A stretch of 20,430 bases of DNA, from NCBI GenBank assembly GCA_002423325.1, contig DIVQ01000206.1:11370-31799 (forward strand). The letters are read 5' to 3'. The notes beneath the pieces are model-generated. The model was not told the origin of the DNA. It saw only the letters and a program-made list of their open reading frames with translations, and did not search any database. The position numbers and the translations under genes are program-made. Origin of the DNA: Anaerolineales bacterium UBA6128 (lineage in GTDB: Bacteria; Chloroflexota; Anaerolineae; UBA1429). This document shows positions 7,833 to 16,634 of the stretch, piece by piece (the stretch's first letter is position 1; each line of letters opens with the position of its first letter).

Positions 7833-10052
7833 ATGGCTTCCAGCAATCGGAATCCCGACTCGGCATCCTCATCTGGAATGGCACACGACCACGCGGGTCA
7901 CGACGACCACGCTACCCACTCGGCGCAGGACGGAGCTGCCATACCCTCTCGGAGCAGACAAGCCCATGCGCTTGCTGCCGGCGAGCATCCGCAGGAGGGG
8001 AGGCCGCCTTCTCTGGCTAACTCGGGCGAGCCCATGCAGCACGCGGTGCATTCCGGCGTCGAGTCTGCGACGGGGGACGGCTCCGCACACGCGGCCAAGG
8101 GCGATCATCACGCCCATCAGGTGGCCGACTTTCGCCGGCGTTTCTGGGTTGCCCTGATTCTGACCGTCCCGATCCTGCTGCTGTCCACGAGCATCCAGGA
8201 ACTGCTCGGATTGCGCGATAGGCTGGCATTCAGCGGCGAGGGCTACGTGCTGCTGGCCTTGAGCACGGCCATTTTCGTGTATGGCGGGTGGCCTTTCCTC
8301 ACAGGCATGGTCTCGGAGACGCGCCAGCGCCAACCCGGGATGATGACGCTGATCGCCATCGCGATCACCACCTCCTATGCCTACAGCGCTGCCACCGTGC
8401 TGGGGCTGCGAGGTGAGCCCTTTTTCTGGGAGCTGGCTACACTGATCGACGTGATGCTGTTGGGCCACTGGATCGAGATGCGCTCTGTGCTGGGAGCGTC
8501 GCGTGCTCTGGAGGAATTGGCCAGCCTCATGCCGGCGGTAGCCCATCACCTGTTGCCGGATGGCAGTATCCACGATATGCCTCTGAGCGCTCTGAGGGCG
8601 GGGCACCATGTTCTGGTCCGCCCGGGCGAAAAGGTCCCGGCGGATGGCCTGGTCGTGGACGGGCAGAGCTCGGTCAACGAGGCAATGCTGACAGGCGAGT
8701 CGCTGCCTGTGCTGAAGGCGGCGGGGGCGACGGTCATCGGCGGGGCTATCAACGGTGAGAGTTCTCTCACGGTGGAGGTGCACAAGACGGGCGCCGACTC
8801 GTATCTGGCGCAGGTGATCGAGTTGGTTCGGCACGCACAGGCCAGCAAGTCGCGTACGCAGGACCTCGCTAACCGCGCGGCCAGATGGCTCACGATCGTC
8901 GCCCTCGTTGGTGGCGCGTTGACCTTTGCTGCCTGGATGATCTTTGGGAATCGACCGGTCGACTTTGCGATTGCTCGAGCCGTAACCGTTATGGTTATCG
9001 CCTGCCCTCACGCCCTTGGGTTGGCCGTGCCGCTGGTCGTGGCCGTGTCCACGTCCCTGGCGGCGCAGCACGGGCTCTTGATCCGCGATCGCACGGCGTT
9101 CGAGAACGCGCGCAACGTTGATGCGGTCATTTTCGACAAGACGGGCACGCTCACACAGGGGAGCTTCGGGGTTACGGACAGCCTGGTGTTCGACGCTGAG
9201 TACAGCACGGCCACGCTATTGCGGATCGCCGCCTCAGTCGAGGTGCACTCGGAGCACCCCCTGGCCACGGCGATCGTTGCGGCTTCGCCCGAGGTCGATC
9301 CTGTTGAGGATTTCGTTGCCCTCCCGGGCAAGGGGGCCGAGGGTCGGGTCGACGGGCAGATAGTGCGTGTTGTCAGCCCGGGCTACTTGGCTGAGCATGG
9401 GTTCTCGCCATCTCACCCAGACCTTGAGCCCCTGGCCGCTCAGGGCAAAACGGTGGTCTATGTCCTGGTGGAGGACGTTCTGCGTGGTGCAATCGCCCTG
9501 GCCGATGTCGTGCGTCCAGAGGCGAAGGGCGCCGTGACTCGCTTGAAGGAGATGGGCATTCATCCGATCATGCTGACTGGCGACAGCCAACAGGTGGCTG
9601 CCTGGGTCGCCCGCGACGTCGGGCTGGAAGAATTCATCGCCGAGGTGCTGCCGGACCAGAAGGCAGCCAAAGTCAAGCAAGTGCAGGCGCGCGGACGGGT
9701 TGTGGCGATGGTGGGAGACGGCGTGAACGATGCACCCGCGCTGGCCCAAGCGGATGTGGGTATTGCCATTGGCGCCGGGACCGACGTGGCTATCGAGGCG
9801 GCGGACATCGTACTGGTGCGCAATGACCCCAACGATGTAGTGGCTATCATAGGGCTGGCGCGCGCCACCTATCGCAAGATGGTGCAGAACCTGTGGTGGG
9901 CCACGGCCTATAACGCAGTCGCCATTCCGTTGGCTGCCGGGGTGCTGTACGAGCGAGGGGTAATGCTGGCTCCGGCGGCCGGCGCTGCTCTCATGGCCCT
10001 GAGCACCGTCATCGTGGCGATTAACGCCCGCTTCCTGCGTTTCAAGCGCTAG
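7833..10052 (+). CDS. copB: CopB-type P1B heavy-metal (copper/silver) translocating ATPase
   Basis: 739 residues from the ATG at 7833, with AAGGAG at 7821-7826 six bases upstream. The frame is open further back, but only inside the preceding oxidoreductase gene. The first 95 residues are His-rich (13 His, for example [14 protein letters not shown]), with no CxxC metal-binding domain. Hydrophobic helices lie at about 104-120, 138-155, 170-190 and 196-212, two more flank the ion site, and two are C-terminal, giving the eight of P1B pumps. Catalytic landmarks: TGES at 287-290, the transmembrane CPH motif at 391-393, the phosphorylated Asp at D435 in DKTGT, the SEHPLA nucleotide-site HP, and [12 protein letters not shown] rather than CPC marks the P1B-3 (CopB) group, which exports Cu(II), Cu(I) or Ag(I). 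No copper chaperone or regulator is adjacent, and the neighbours are sugar-type enzymes, an odd place for this gene. Confidence 0.94.
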   Translation: MASSNRNPDSASSSGMAHDHAGHDDHATHSAQDGAAIPSRSRQAHALAAGEHPQEGRPPSLANSGEPMQHAVHSGVESATGDGSAHAAKGDHHAHQVADFRRRFWVALILTVPILLLSTSIQELLGLRDRLAFSGEGYVLLALSTAIFVYGGWPFLTGMVSETRQRQPGMMTLIAIAITTSYAYSAATVLGLRGEPFFWELATLIDVMLLGHWIEMRSVLGASRALEELASLMPAVAHHLLPDGSIHDMPLSALRAGHHVLVRPGEKVPADGLVVDGQSSVNEAMLTGESLPVLKAAGATVIGGAINGESSLTVEVHKTGADSYLAQVIELVRHAQASKSRTQDLANRAARWLTIVALVGGALTFAAWMIFGNRPVDFAIARAVTVMVIACPHALGLAVPLVVAVSTSLAAQHGLLIRDRTAFENARNVDAVIFDKTGTLTQGSFGVTDSLVFDAEYSTATLLRIAASVEVHSEHPLATAIVAASPEVDPVEDFVALPGKGAEGRVDGQIVRVVSPGYLAEHGFSPSHPDLEPLAAQGKTVVYVLVEDVLRGAIALADVVRPEAKGAVTRLKEMGIHPIMLTGDSQQVAAWVARDVGLEEFIAEVLPDQKAAKVKQVQARGRVVAMVGDGVNDAPALAQADVGIAIGAGTDVAIEAADIVLVRNDPNDVVAIIGLARATYRKMVQNLWWATAYNAVAIPLAAGVLYERGVMLAPAAGAALMALSTVIVAINARFLRFKR

Positions 10053-10092
10053 GATGCAGTCTGCCTGGTAAGAGTCGAGAAAGGAGCGTGCC

Positions 10093-11145
10093 ATGCCGCG
10101 ACAGCGTAACTTTTCGATGCAAAGATACTGGGACATGCTTGCGGGACACCATGAGCCCGAACTGCGCTTTCGGGGCACGACGCATGCCGAGTGGAGTGCC
10201 TGGCGCGCCGAAGCGCTCAATCGCTATCTCGCACTGCTGGGCGAATTCCCGGAGCGGGTGCCGCTCAACGCCGAGGTCGAGAGCGCGGTCGAGGACGGCG
10301 ACCTGATCCGCGAACGGGTGGTGTTTGACAGCGAGTGGATCGGCGGTGCAGTGGCCATGTCGGTGCCGTGCCAGCTGCTGCGCCCCAAGGCGATGACCGC
10401 CGACGGCACGCACGCTGCGATCATCTGCAGCCACGGACACGGGCCCTATGGCAAGGACCCGGTGGCGGGCGTGCGCTCGTCCGACGGGCACGTGACCAGC
10501 ATCGCGCAGCACAACTATAACTATGGCGAGCAACTGGCGCGCGCCGGCTACGTGACCATCAGCCCCGACCTGCGCGGGTTTGGCGAACGCCGCGATGGGG
10601 CCGATCCCTTCCCGGGGCGTGACCCCTGCAACGTGAACTATGTCAAGGGCACCATCCTGGGGCGTAACCCCCTGACGCTCAACATATGGGACATAAAGTG
10701 CTGCGTCGATTACTTGGAGACGCGCCCCGAGGTCGATGCGCGGCGTATCGGGATGATGGGGCTGTCGCAGGGCGGCACGATGACCACGTGGAGCATTGCG
10801 GCTGAGCCGCGCATCGCAGCTGCCGATATCATCAGCTATGTGAACCCGTGGGCGGGGTTTGGCATCCATCGGGCCAACTTTTGTGGTTCGCAGGTGGTGC
10901 CCGATATCTACCGCTACTTTGACACGGACGACATTGCCGGGCTGATGGCCCCGCGGCCGCTGTTGATCGAGATGGGCATCTATGACAGCTGCTTTTTCAT
11001 CCACGACCTGTTGCGCGGCTACGAGGGCGTCAAACGGATCTACGCCGCCGCAGGCGTGGCCGACCGGCTGTGGGCCGACGTATGGCCGGGTCCGCATGCT
11101 TTCGGCGGGCGCAAGGCGTTCGAGTTCTTTGGCAAGTACCTGTAA
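10093..11145 (+). CDS. Alpha/beta hydrolase (dienelactone hydrolase/acetyl xylan esterase-like)
   Basis: 350 residues; AAGGAG at 10081-10086 is six bases before the ATG. The alpha/beta hydrolase core is clear: AAIICSHGHGPYG (oxyanion strand), YVTISPDLRGFGER, the nucleophile elbow GLSQGG with S225, the probable acid D298 in EMGIYDS, and H335 in GPHAFGG. The N-terminal 90 residues precede the core, as in large serine esterases of the acetyl xylan esterase/Abhydrolase_7 type. No signal peptide is seen, so it is probably cytoplasmic and would act on an imported acylated or lactonised compound. Family known; substrate unknown. It lies 40 bases after copB and 31 bases before the URO-D-like gene, consistent with one operon. 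Confidence 0.85.
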   Translation: MPRQRNFSMQRYWDMLAGHHEPELRFRGTTHAEWSAWRAEALNRYLALLGEFPERVPLNAEVESAVEDGDLIRERVVFDSEWIGGAVAMSVPCQLLRPKAMTADGTHAAIICSHGHGPYGKDPVAGVRSSDGHVTSIAQHNYNYGEQLARAGYVTISPDLRGFGERRDGADPFPGRDPCNVNYVKGTILGRNPLTLNIWDIKCCVDYLETRPEVDARRIGMMGLSQGGTMTTWSIAAEPRIAAADIISYVNPWAGFGIHRANFCGSQVVPDIYRYFDTDDIAGLMAPRPLLIEMGIYDSCFFIHDLLRGYEGVKRIYAAAGVADRLWADVWPGPHAFGGRKAFEFFGKYL

Positions 11146-11176
11146 TGCTATCGCCAAACTAGTGATGTGAGGCGCG

Positions 11177-12319
11177 ATGAACGGCAGAGAACGGGTGCAA
11201 GCAGCGATCGCACGGCAGCCAGTCGACAAGGTGCCGCTGGGGTTCTACGCCGTTGACTATGACACCGTGCAACGGGTCATCGGCCACACGACCTATGTGC
11301 GCAACAAGGTCGAGTCTCAGTTGGCGCTCTGGTTCGGTCGGCGCGCCGAGTTGGCGCAGAGCCTCAAGGAGGATACGGTCGACTTTTACCGGCGGATCGA
11401 CTGCGCCGACCTGCTGCTGCCCAAGGAGGCGGCGTTGCTGCCGCCGGCGGACTATGCGCCGGATCCCCCTCGGCAGATCGATGCGAACCGCTACGAGGAC
11501 CGCGCGGGCCGCATCTACCAGGTCTCGCGTGAGGCCAACGAGATCAACGTGGTCTACGACCCCAACCGCGGTAAGCACGAGTACACGGTGGCCGAGTTCG
11601 ACGAACCGGTCGAGTTCACGCCACCGGACGAGTCGGTGTTCGAGGTGTGGGACTATGTGAACGCGCAACTGGGGCAGGAGCGCTATGTTGCCTCGCCGAC
11701 GGGCGGGATTGTGGGCATCACGCTGCTGGAAGATATGACCACGGGCTTGATGCTGTACGCCTCGAACCCCGAGGTGGTGGTGGCGGCCAACCGACGCATT
11801 GTGGTCCAGCAGAGCCTGCGCGATCCCTACTATATCCGCAAAGGCGCTCCGGGTGTGCTGGTCGAAGACGACATGGCCGGTACCAGCGGGCCGTTCATCT
11901 CGCCGCGCGCCTTTCGCGACTACTGTCTGCCCTTTTTGACGCAGCGCGTGCAACAGATCAAGCAGCGCGTGCCTCAGGTCATTCTGCACAACTGCGGCAA
12001 CAACCTGGCCCTGATGGACATGCTCGCGGGCACTGGTGTGGATTGCTACCAGTCGCTGCAGACCACTGCCGGCATGGAGGTCGGGCTGCTCAAGGAGCGC
12101 TGGGGCGATCGCCTGGCGTTCTGGGGCGGCGTGCCGGTCGAGCTGTTGATTGGCGGAACGCCCGACGAGGTGCGGCAGGCGGTGCGCACGGCGCTTGAAC
12201 GCGGCGCACCGGGCGGCGGCTTTATCCTGGGGCCCAGTCACTCGGTGGCGGCGAACACAAAGTATGAGAACTTTATGGCGCTGCTGGACGAGTTCGTGCG
12301 CTTGCGCGATCGGTACTAG
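11177..12319 (+). CDS. URO-D superfamily protein, not a canonical HemE (paralogue 1)
   Basis: 380 residues. The start MNGRERVQAAIARQPVDKVP is the usual N-terminus of catabolic or methyltransferase-like URO-D proteins; the ribosome site is weak (GAGG at 11169-11172). It contains an acidic pair D231-D232 in LVEDDMAGTSGPFISP, H271-N-C273-G in ILHNCGNN, and the C-terminal GGFILGPSHSV. The HemE signature with the substrate-binding Arg (PVW-x-MRQAGR) is absent, so it should not make coproporphyrinogen. His-x-Cys resembles the zinc ligands of corrinoid methyltransferases MtaA/CmuA, but the third ligand Cys expected near the C-terminus is replaced in GPSHSV. No corrinoid protein is present in the window. 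Function unknown; its neighbours are a hydrolase and a Gfo/Idh/MocA oxidoreductase. A second paralogue lies at 19195. Confidence 0.83.
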   Translation: MNGRERVQAAIARQPVDKVPLGFYAVDYDTVQRVIGHTTYVRNKVESQLALWFGRRAELAQSLKEDTVDFYRRIDCADLLLPKEAALLPPADYAPDPPRQIDANRYEDRAGRIYQVSREANEINVVYDPNRGKHEYTVAEFDEPVEFTPPDESVFEVWDYVNAQLGQERYVASPTGGIVGITLLEDMTTGLMLYASNPEVVVAANRRIVVQQSLRDPYYIRKGAPGVLVEDDMAGTSGPFISPRAFRDYCLPFLTQRVQQIKQRVPQVILHNCGNNLALMDMLAGTGVDCYQSLQTTAGMEVGLLKERWGDRLAFWGGVPVELLIGGTPDEVRQAVRTALERGAPGGGFILGPSHSVAANTKYENFMALLDEFVRLRDRY

Positions 12320-12363
12320 AACGCGACGGGCGTGGGTTCTCGGCGTCGATTGGGGAGGTGAAC

Positions 12364-13410
12364 ATGGACAAGGTATACCGCGTTGGCGTCGTGGGGTGTG
12401 GCGGCATGGGGAATGCGCACGCCAAGTGGTTCATGGCGTCCCCGCGGACGACGCTGGTGGCAGGCGCCGACATCAACCCCGAGGCCCTGGCTGAATTCGC
12501 GAGCGCGTACGGCGTCACGCCCTATGCTGACTATCGCGCGATGTTTGCGCGCGAGCGGCTGGATATTGTCTGCGTCTCGACCTGGCAGAGCGTGCGCGCC
12601 GAGGTCGTGATCGCGGCGGCGGCGGCGGGCATCGGGGGCATCTTTGGCGAAAAGCCGATGAGCGCGTCGCTCGGTGAGGCCGACGACATGATCGCCGCGT
12701 GCGACAGGGCTGGCGCCAAACTGGTGGTGGGGCATCAACGTCGCTTCGATGCGCGCAACAGCGAGGCGCGGCGCCTGGTGCAGGAGGGTCTCATCGGCGA
12801 GCCGCGCGCTGTGCTGGCGCGCGACGGCCTGGGGCTGCTCAACCGCGGCACTCACGAGTTCGACGAGACGCTCTACCTGCTCGGCGACCCGCAGCCGGTC
12901 TGGGTGATCGGGCAGTGCTCGCGCAAGACGGACAAGTGGGAGCGCCGCGTGCGCTGCGAAGACCTCTGCATAGCGCTGATTGTGTGCGACAACGGCGTGC
13001 GCATCACCTACGAGAGCGACCTGCCGGGCCCGCCCATCGAGCGCTGGACCCTCTATGGGAGCGACGGACTGTTGAAGCGTGGCCCCGACAAGAGTTTGAT
13101 GCTGCTGAACAGCCGGAAGGCGGGCTGGCAGCAGATCATGCTGCGTGCGCCCGAGGTACACCAGTTTGACGAGCTGATCGCCTGGCTCGACGGCGCCATC
13201 GAGACGCACCGCAACAACGGGCGCCGAGCGCGTGTCACGATGGAGCTGATGATGGCGCTGTATGAATCGGCGCGGCTGCGAGATGTGGTTGTTCTGCCGC
13301 TGACGACGCGGGCGAACCCGCTCGATCTGATGGTCGAGAGCGGGGATTTGCCGGTCGTCGTTCCCGGACGCTATGACATCCGGGCACCCTTTCCAGAGGA
13401 GGGCAAGTAG
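12364..13410 (+). CDS. Gfo/Idh/MocA family oxidoreductase
   Basis: 348 residues from the ATG at 12364, chosen because GGAGG (12354-12358) is five bases upstream. A GTG at 12358 in the same frame overlaps that ribosome site and is less likely. The N-terminus YRVGVVGCGGMGNAHAKWF is a GxGxxG-type NAD(P) Rossmann motif. EKP is at 96-98 in GEKPMSAS, and the substrate-side segment LLNRGTHEFDETLYLLGD carries the typical His. It lacks the cysteine cluster of the family member at 6529. Probably it oxidises or reduces a sugar or cyclitol. It begins 44 bases after the URO-D-like gene and is presumably co-transcribed. Substrate unknown. Confidence 0.9.
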   Translation: MDKVYRVGVVGCGGMGNAHAKWFMASPRTTLVAGADINPEALAEFASAYGVTPYADYRAMFARERLDIVCVSTWQSVRAEVVIAAAAAGIGGIFGEKPMSASLGEADDMIAACDRAGAKLVVGHQRRFDARNSEARRLVQEGLIGEPRAVLARDGLGLLNRGTHEFDETLYLLGDPQPVWVIGQCSRKTDKWERRVRCEDLCIALIVCDNGVRITYESDLPGPPIERWTLYGSDGLLKRGPDKSLMLLNSRKAGWQQIMLRAPEVHQFDELIAWLDGAIETHRNNGRRARVTMELMMALYESARLRDVVVLPLTTRANPLDLMVESGDLPVVVPGRYDIRAPFPEEGK

Positions 13411-13458
13411 TTACGGTAGTGGCTGGGCCCAGACGCCCGCCCGAGAGGAGCTGCGGTC

Positions 13459-14736
13459 ATGGGTTCGCATTGGGTTCACCCCGTTGTGTGGGCACTGCTG
13501 CTGACGACCGTACTCTCTGCGTGTGGGGGCTACCAGATCGCCCTGGTGACGGTGACGCCGGAGGGGGGCGCCGAACCGCCTCCCGTGGAAAGTCCCGCGT
13601 TCACACCCATTCTGCCCGAACCCACCCCGAGCGTCGCGACACCCTACCCGGCGTGGATGGCGACGCTGGCTCCCGCCCTGACCTCCGCGCCGGCGGTCTC
13701 CCCGACCGAGAGTGCCCCGCCGACGCTGGTGACGGGCGCGACGCTTGAGCCGACTCATACCGTGGCGCCGAGCGCCACTGAAACGCTCGTGCCCCCCACT
13801 GCGGTGCCCAGCGCGACGCCCCTGCCTACCGCGCCACCCTTGCCGCCCGCTGTGCGCGTCAACTTTGCGGCCGGGGGCACCTCTGCGCTACTGGTTGGTC
13901 ACATTCCGGCACATGGCATGGCGCGCTACGTGCTCCGTGCCAGCGCTCGGCAACTGCTGCAGGCCAACGTCGAGTCGGCGCAGACGGTGTACCTGAACAT
14001 CCAGGGCGACACCGGTGTTCCTTTGAAAGATGGCAGCGGCGCCCCCCTCTATCGCGGCACTCTGCCCGTCACGCAGGACTATTACTTTGCCGTCATTGCG
14101 GGGGATACGGCGGCCGACTATGCACTTCAGATCATCATCCCGGTGCGGATTGCCTTTGCTCGTGGCACTACGGCGGGGGCTGTGGAGGGGACGCTGCCGC
14201 CGTACAGCCGCAACTACTATGTTCTGGGCGCCCAGGCGAGTCAGTTGATGATGGTCGACGTCGCGCCGTCTGAGGGCCTCAAGCTCAGCATCCAGGGCCT
14301 TGATGGCGCCGCGCTGCTTTGCGGGATGGGCGAGTCCACCTCGTACACGGGGATCCTGCCCCGCACGCAGGATTACCTGATCACCGTGCATACAGCGGAC
14401 AGTGCCGCCAACTATGCCCTGGACGTGCGGATACCCGAGCGCATCCGGTTCGCGCCGGGCGCGGTGGGCGCGGTGCGCGAAGGGACGCTGGGCGTCAAGC
14501 AACAGCATGCCTACGTGTTGGGCGCCATGGCGGGGCAGGAGATGAGGGTCAGGGTCACCGCGCCCGAGGACACTGTCCAGCGGTCGATCTATGGCGTCGA
14601 CGGCACTGTGCTAATGAGCGGCATGGGCGGTGGCGCCGAGTTCGAAGGAAATCTGCCGTCGACCCAGGACTATGTGGTGAGCATCAGGACGGGGCCGCTT
14701 GCCGTCAGCTATACGCTGGAGGTCACCATCGACTGA
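13459..14736 (+). CDS. Putative lipoprotein with P/T/S-rich linker and three ~98-residue repeats
   Basis: 425 residues; GAGAGGAG at 13443-13450 precedes the ATG by eight bases. The N-terminus is a lipoprotein signal: hydrophobic VVWALLLTTVLSAC with lipobox LSA-C22. Residues 32-130 are a Pro/Thr/Ser/Ala-rich linker, as in cell-wall-spanning exported proteins. Three tandem beta-rich repeats follow at about 131-227, 228-326 and 327-425. Each has R-I/V-x-F at its start, an x-YVL-x-A segment, and ends GxLPxTQDYxxxV...YxLxVxI; the TQDY copies are at 205, 303 and 402. The fold is probably a jelly-roll or carbohydrate/ligand-binding type, or lysozyme-inhibitor-like, but I cannot assign it. It is exported and probably surface-anchored. 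This linker-plus-repeat style is common in Chloroflexota. Function unknown. Confidence 0.8.
   Translation: MGSHWVHPVVWALLLTTVLSACGGYQIALVTVTPEGGAEPPPVESPAFTPILPEPTPSVATPYPAWMATLAPALTSAPAVSPTESAPPTLVTGATLEPTHTVAPSATETLVPPTAVPSATPLPTAPPLPPAVRVNFAAGGTSALLVGHIPAHGMARYVLRASARQLLQANVESAQTVYLNIQGDTGVPLKDGSGAPLYRGTLPVTQDYYFAVIAGDTAADYALQIIIPVRIAFARGTTAGAVEGTLPPYSRNYYVLGAQASQLMMVDVAPSEGLKLSIQGLDGAALLCGMGESTSYTGILPRTQDYLITVHTADSAANYALDVRIPERIRFAPGAVGAVREGTLGVKQQHAYVLGAMAGQEMRVRVTAPEDTVQRSIYGVDGTVLMSGMGGGAEFEGNLPSTQDYVVSIRTGPLAVSYTLEVTID
13849..14733 (+). repeat. Three diverged in-frame repeats within the lipoprotein gene
   Basis: Units of about 291-297 bases start near 13849, 14140 and 14437. They are clear at protein level (TQDY spaced 98 and 99 residues apart) but strongly diverged at DNA level, which points to old duplication rather than recent expansion. 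Confidence 0.7.
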
Positions 14737-14761
14737 CGTAGCCGGCACGCGTGGCCGCTAC

Positions 14762-14776
14762 CGCCTGGTCCAGGCG
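14762..14776. repeat. Short perfect palindrome between lipoprotein and hemerythrin genes
   Basis: CGCCTGG-T-CCAGGCG is a 7-bp inverted repeat around one central base. It lies 25 bases after the lipoprotein stop and 4 bases before the CRP/FNR-like site. It has no T-tract, so it is at best a weak terminator stem; a second operator is another possibility. Confidence 0.35.
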
Positions 14777-14780
14777 AGAT

Positions 14781-14823
14781 TGTGACCCTGGTTACAGCGC
14801 CAAACGCGGAGCTCGGCTATCAT
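14781..14823 (+). promoter_or_regulatory. Predicted class II CRP/FNR-type activated promoter of the hemerythrin gene
   Basis: TGTGA-CCCTGG-TTACA at 14781-14796 matches the CRP pattern TGTGA-N6-TCACA with one mismatch, and its halves pair as TGTGACC/GGTTACA (6 of 7). A -10 hexamer TATCAT is at 14818-14823 with no good -35. If transcription starts at 14830, the palindrome centre (14788.5) is exactly at -41.5, the standard position for a class II CRP/FNR activator. The regulator is not in the window. Confidence 0.55.
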
Positions 14824-14865
14824 TGGGGCGCTTGAGGCAGTTGAGATGGTAGGGAGGGTAGCAAG

Positions 14866-15441
14866 ATGAGACCGACGGTGGATCTTGTAGCCGAACACGA
14901 CGCCATTGTTCGTTTGCTGCGCGTGCTGGACGAGGTTGCGGAGCGCCTGGAGGCGGGCGTGCAGGTGGTAGCGAGCGATCTCGAGCAGGCGCTCGAGTTC
15001 GTGCAGGTGTTCGCCGACCGTTGCCACCACGGCAAGGAAGAAACTCTGCTGTTCCCTGCGTTGCAGGTGGCGGGGGTTCCGCGAGAGAGCGGGCCGATCG
15101 CCGCGATGTTGGCGGAGCATGAGCAGGGGCGGGCGCACATCCGCGGGTTGGCCGAGGCCCTGCCTGCCTATCAGCGGGGAGACTCCAGGGCGGGCGCGGC
15201 TTTGGCCGAGCACCTGAAGAGCTACAGCGCGCTCCTGGCGCAGCACATCCAGAAGGAGAATCAGGCGCTCTTTCCTATGGCTGACCGGGTGCTGAGCGCA
15301 GCCCAACAGGCCGAACTTGCCGAGGGATTTGAGCGCATCGAGGAGCAGGTCATCGGGCCGGGGCGGCACGAAGCGTTCCACCAGCTGCTGGAGCGGCTCG
15401 AGGGGACTTATCTGGGGCACGCCCATCCCTGCGAGCACTAG
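14866..15441 (+). CDS. Hemerythrin-like HHE-domain protein
   Basis: 191 residues; GGGAGG at 14852-14857 is eight bases before the ATG. The protein is an all-alpha bundle with the di-iron ligand pattern of the HHE family: H11 in AEHDAI, H55-x3-E59 in HHGKEE, H85 in AEHEQGRAHI, and H127-x3-E131 in AQHIQKENQALFP. Such proteins bind O2, NO or iron and act in sensing, scavenging or repair of iron centres in the cytoplasm; which applies here is not shown. Length and the HGKEE...LFP pattern fit stand-alone DUF/HHE proteins of anaerobes. It has its own promoter with a CRP/FNR-like site, so it is probably controlled by oxygen or redox state, separately from the lipoprotein gene upstream. It ends at a hairpin shared with the convergent aldolase gene. 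Confidence 0.9.
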   Translation: MRPTVDLVAEHDAIVRLLRVLDEVAERLEAGVQVVASDLEQALEFVQVFADRCHHGKEETLLFPALQVAGVPRESGPIAAMLAEHEQGRAHIRGLAEALPAYQRGDSRAGAALAEHLKSYSALLAQHIQKENQALFPMADRVLSAAQQAELAEGFERIEEQVIGPGRHEAFHQLLERLEGTYLGHAHPCEH

Positions 15442-15582
15442 GGCAGGCGCGACTGGAGACGCAGATCGCCGGCGGGGCCGGGAGGGCGTGTTCGCACGGC
15501 AGACTGCGCTGCCCACGGCATGGCTGGGCGCGTGCAGGGCGCCAGCACAGTGGACCGTCAAACGAGAGCGTGACAAAGACAG

Positions 15583-15606
15583 AGGGGCCGGCGCATGCCG
15601 GCCCCT
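15583..15606 (-). terminator. Hairpin terminator between convergent genes
   Basis: Perfect 10-bp arms AGGGGCCGGC (15583-15592) and GCCGGCCCCT (15597-15606) enclose a GCAT loop. On the minus strand it is followed by CTGTCTTTGTC, a fairly T-rich tail, and it lies 21 bases after the aldolase stop. On the + strand the tail is poor, but it may also stop transcripts from the hemerythrin gene. Confidence 0.75.
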
Positions 15607-15627
15607 GTTCGCGCGTTGGAGCAGTGG

Positions 15628-16545
15628 TCAGGCTGGCGCCGTCAGCACGCGGCGAGCTCCGGCCATGTTCAGGTAGTGCCGCAGAATCCAGCAGGTGCGG
15701 TCGTAGACTGCGTCCTTGGCCGCGGTGATCGCGCCCGTCTCGGTCAGCGCCCGTTCATACGCCTGGCGGATGTCCGTCCCGATGTTGATCTTGGCGATGC
15801 CGTGTTTGACGCCTTGCAGGATAAAGTCTTGCTGAATGCCCGATCCACCGTGCAGCACCAGCGGAATAGCCGTTGCCTGTTCGATATGAGCCAGATGCTC
15901 GATGTTCAGCCGTGCGGCAACCTTTTGCTTGTCGCGCAGGCCCTCGGCTACGGCGCCGTGGATATTGCCGACGGCGACCGATAGCCAGTCGCAACCTGTC
16001 TCCTGCACAAAGCGGCGCGCCTCTTCGACATCGGTAAAGCCGCGCCCGGAAGCGAACAACTCTTCATACGGGGGCAACGGGCCCGCTTCGTGGCCCAGCA
16101 CGGCCCCCAGTTCGCCCTCGCAGGCGGCGCCCGCAGCGTGCGCCATCTCGCACACCAGCCGGGTGGCCGCGATGTTCTCGTCCAGCGGCAGGCGCGAACC
16201 GTCGATCATGACCGATTCGTAACCGACCTCGAGCGCCTCTTCAAAGATCGGGACATAGTCCACCTGAAAGCCGTCCTCGTCGATTACCGGCACGTGGTCG
16301 AGGTGCGGCCGAAAGTGGTCAGGATCCGACCAGCGCGCGCACTCTGCCATGACGGCGGCGGGGCCCCTGGCCTGGAACTTGATCCACTCTGGCCGTGCCG
16401 TAGCAATCAGTGCGAACGAGTCCTGGTCGGCGACGGCTCTGACGACCGGCTCTACCATTGGCAGGTAGGGTACATTAAAGGCAGGTATCGCCAGGCCGTT
16501 GCGCCTGGCGTTGCTGACGATCTGGAGCGTGCCGAGTTTCGCCAT
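15628..16545 (-). CDS. Class II (zinc-dependent) fructose/tagatose-bisphosphate aldolase family protein
   Basis: 305 residues; AGGGAGGAA (complement of 16551-16559) is five bases before the ATG. The TIM-barrel class II aldolase motifs occur in order: H81-L-D83-H84 (catalytic Asp and first zinc His), SVMIDGS, E145 in EGELGAVLGHEAG, zinc H196 in VGNIHG, zinc H232 in LVLHGGSGI, and the phosphate loop KINIGTDIR. The enzyme splits a ketose (bis)phosphate into dihydroxyacetone phosphate and an aldehyde. Motifs do not distinguish fructose-1,6-P2 from tagatose-1,6-P2 or other ketose-1-phosphates. It lies 89 bases after the isomerase-family gene on the same strand with no clear promoter between, so the two probably form an operon. 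The genomic setting favours a catabolic aldolase over the glycolytic housekeeping one. Confidence 0.9.
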   Translation of the reverse strand: MAKLGTLQIVSNARRNGLAIPAFNVPYLPMVEPVVRAVADQDSFALIATARPEWIKFQARGPAAVMAECARWSDPDHFRPHLDHVPVIDEDGFQVDYVPIFEEALEVGYESVMIDGSRLPLDENIAATRLVCEMAHAAGAACEGELGAVLGHEAGPLPPYEELFASGRGFTDVEEARRFVQETGCDWLSVAVGNIHGAVAEGLRDKQKVAARLNIEHLAHIEQATAIPLVLHGGSGIQQDFILQGVKHGIAKINIGTDIRQAYERALTETGAITAAKDAVYDRTCWILRHYLNMAGARRVLTAPA

Positions 16546-16634
16546 GTAGGTTCCTCCCTGTTGTGAGCGGCCTGAAAGAGATCAGCGGATGTTGCAAGCC
16601 GCGTTCTCGGCCTGTGTTCTAGTGTTTGGCGGCC

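Noticed and set aside
11177..12319. Uroporphyrinogen decarboxylase HemE (heme synthesis), also considered for 19195-20361
   Set aside because: The diagnostic N-terminal PVW-x-MRQAGR motif is missing in both proteins and no heme biosynthesis gene is nearby; only the superfamily assignment holds.
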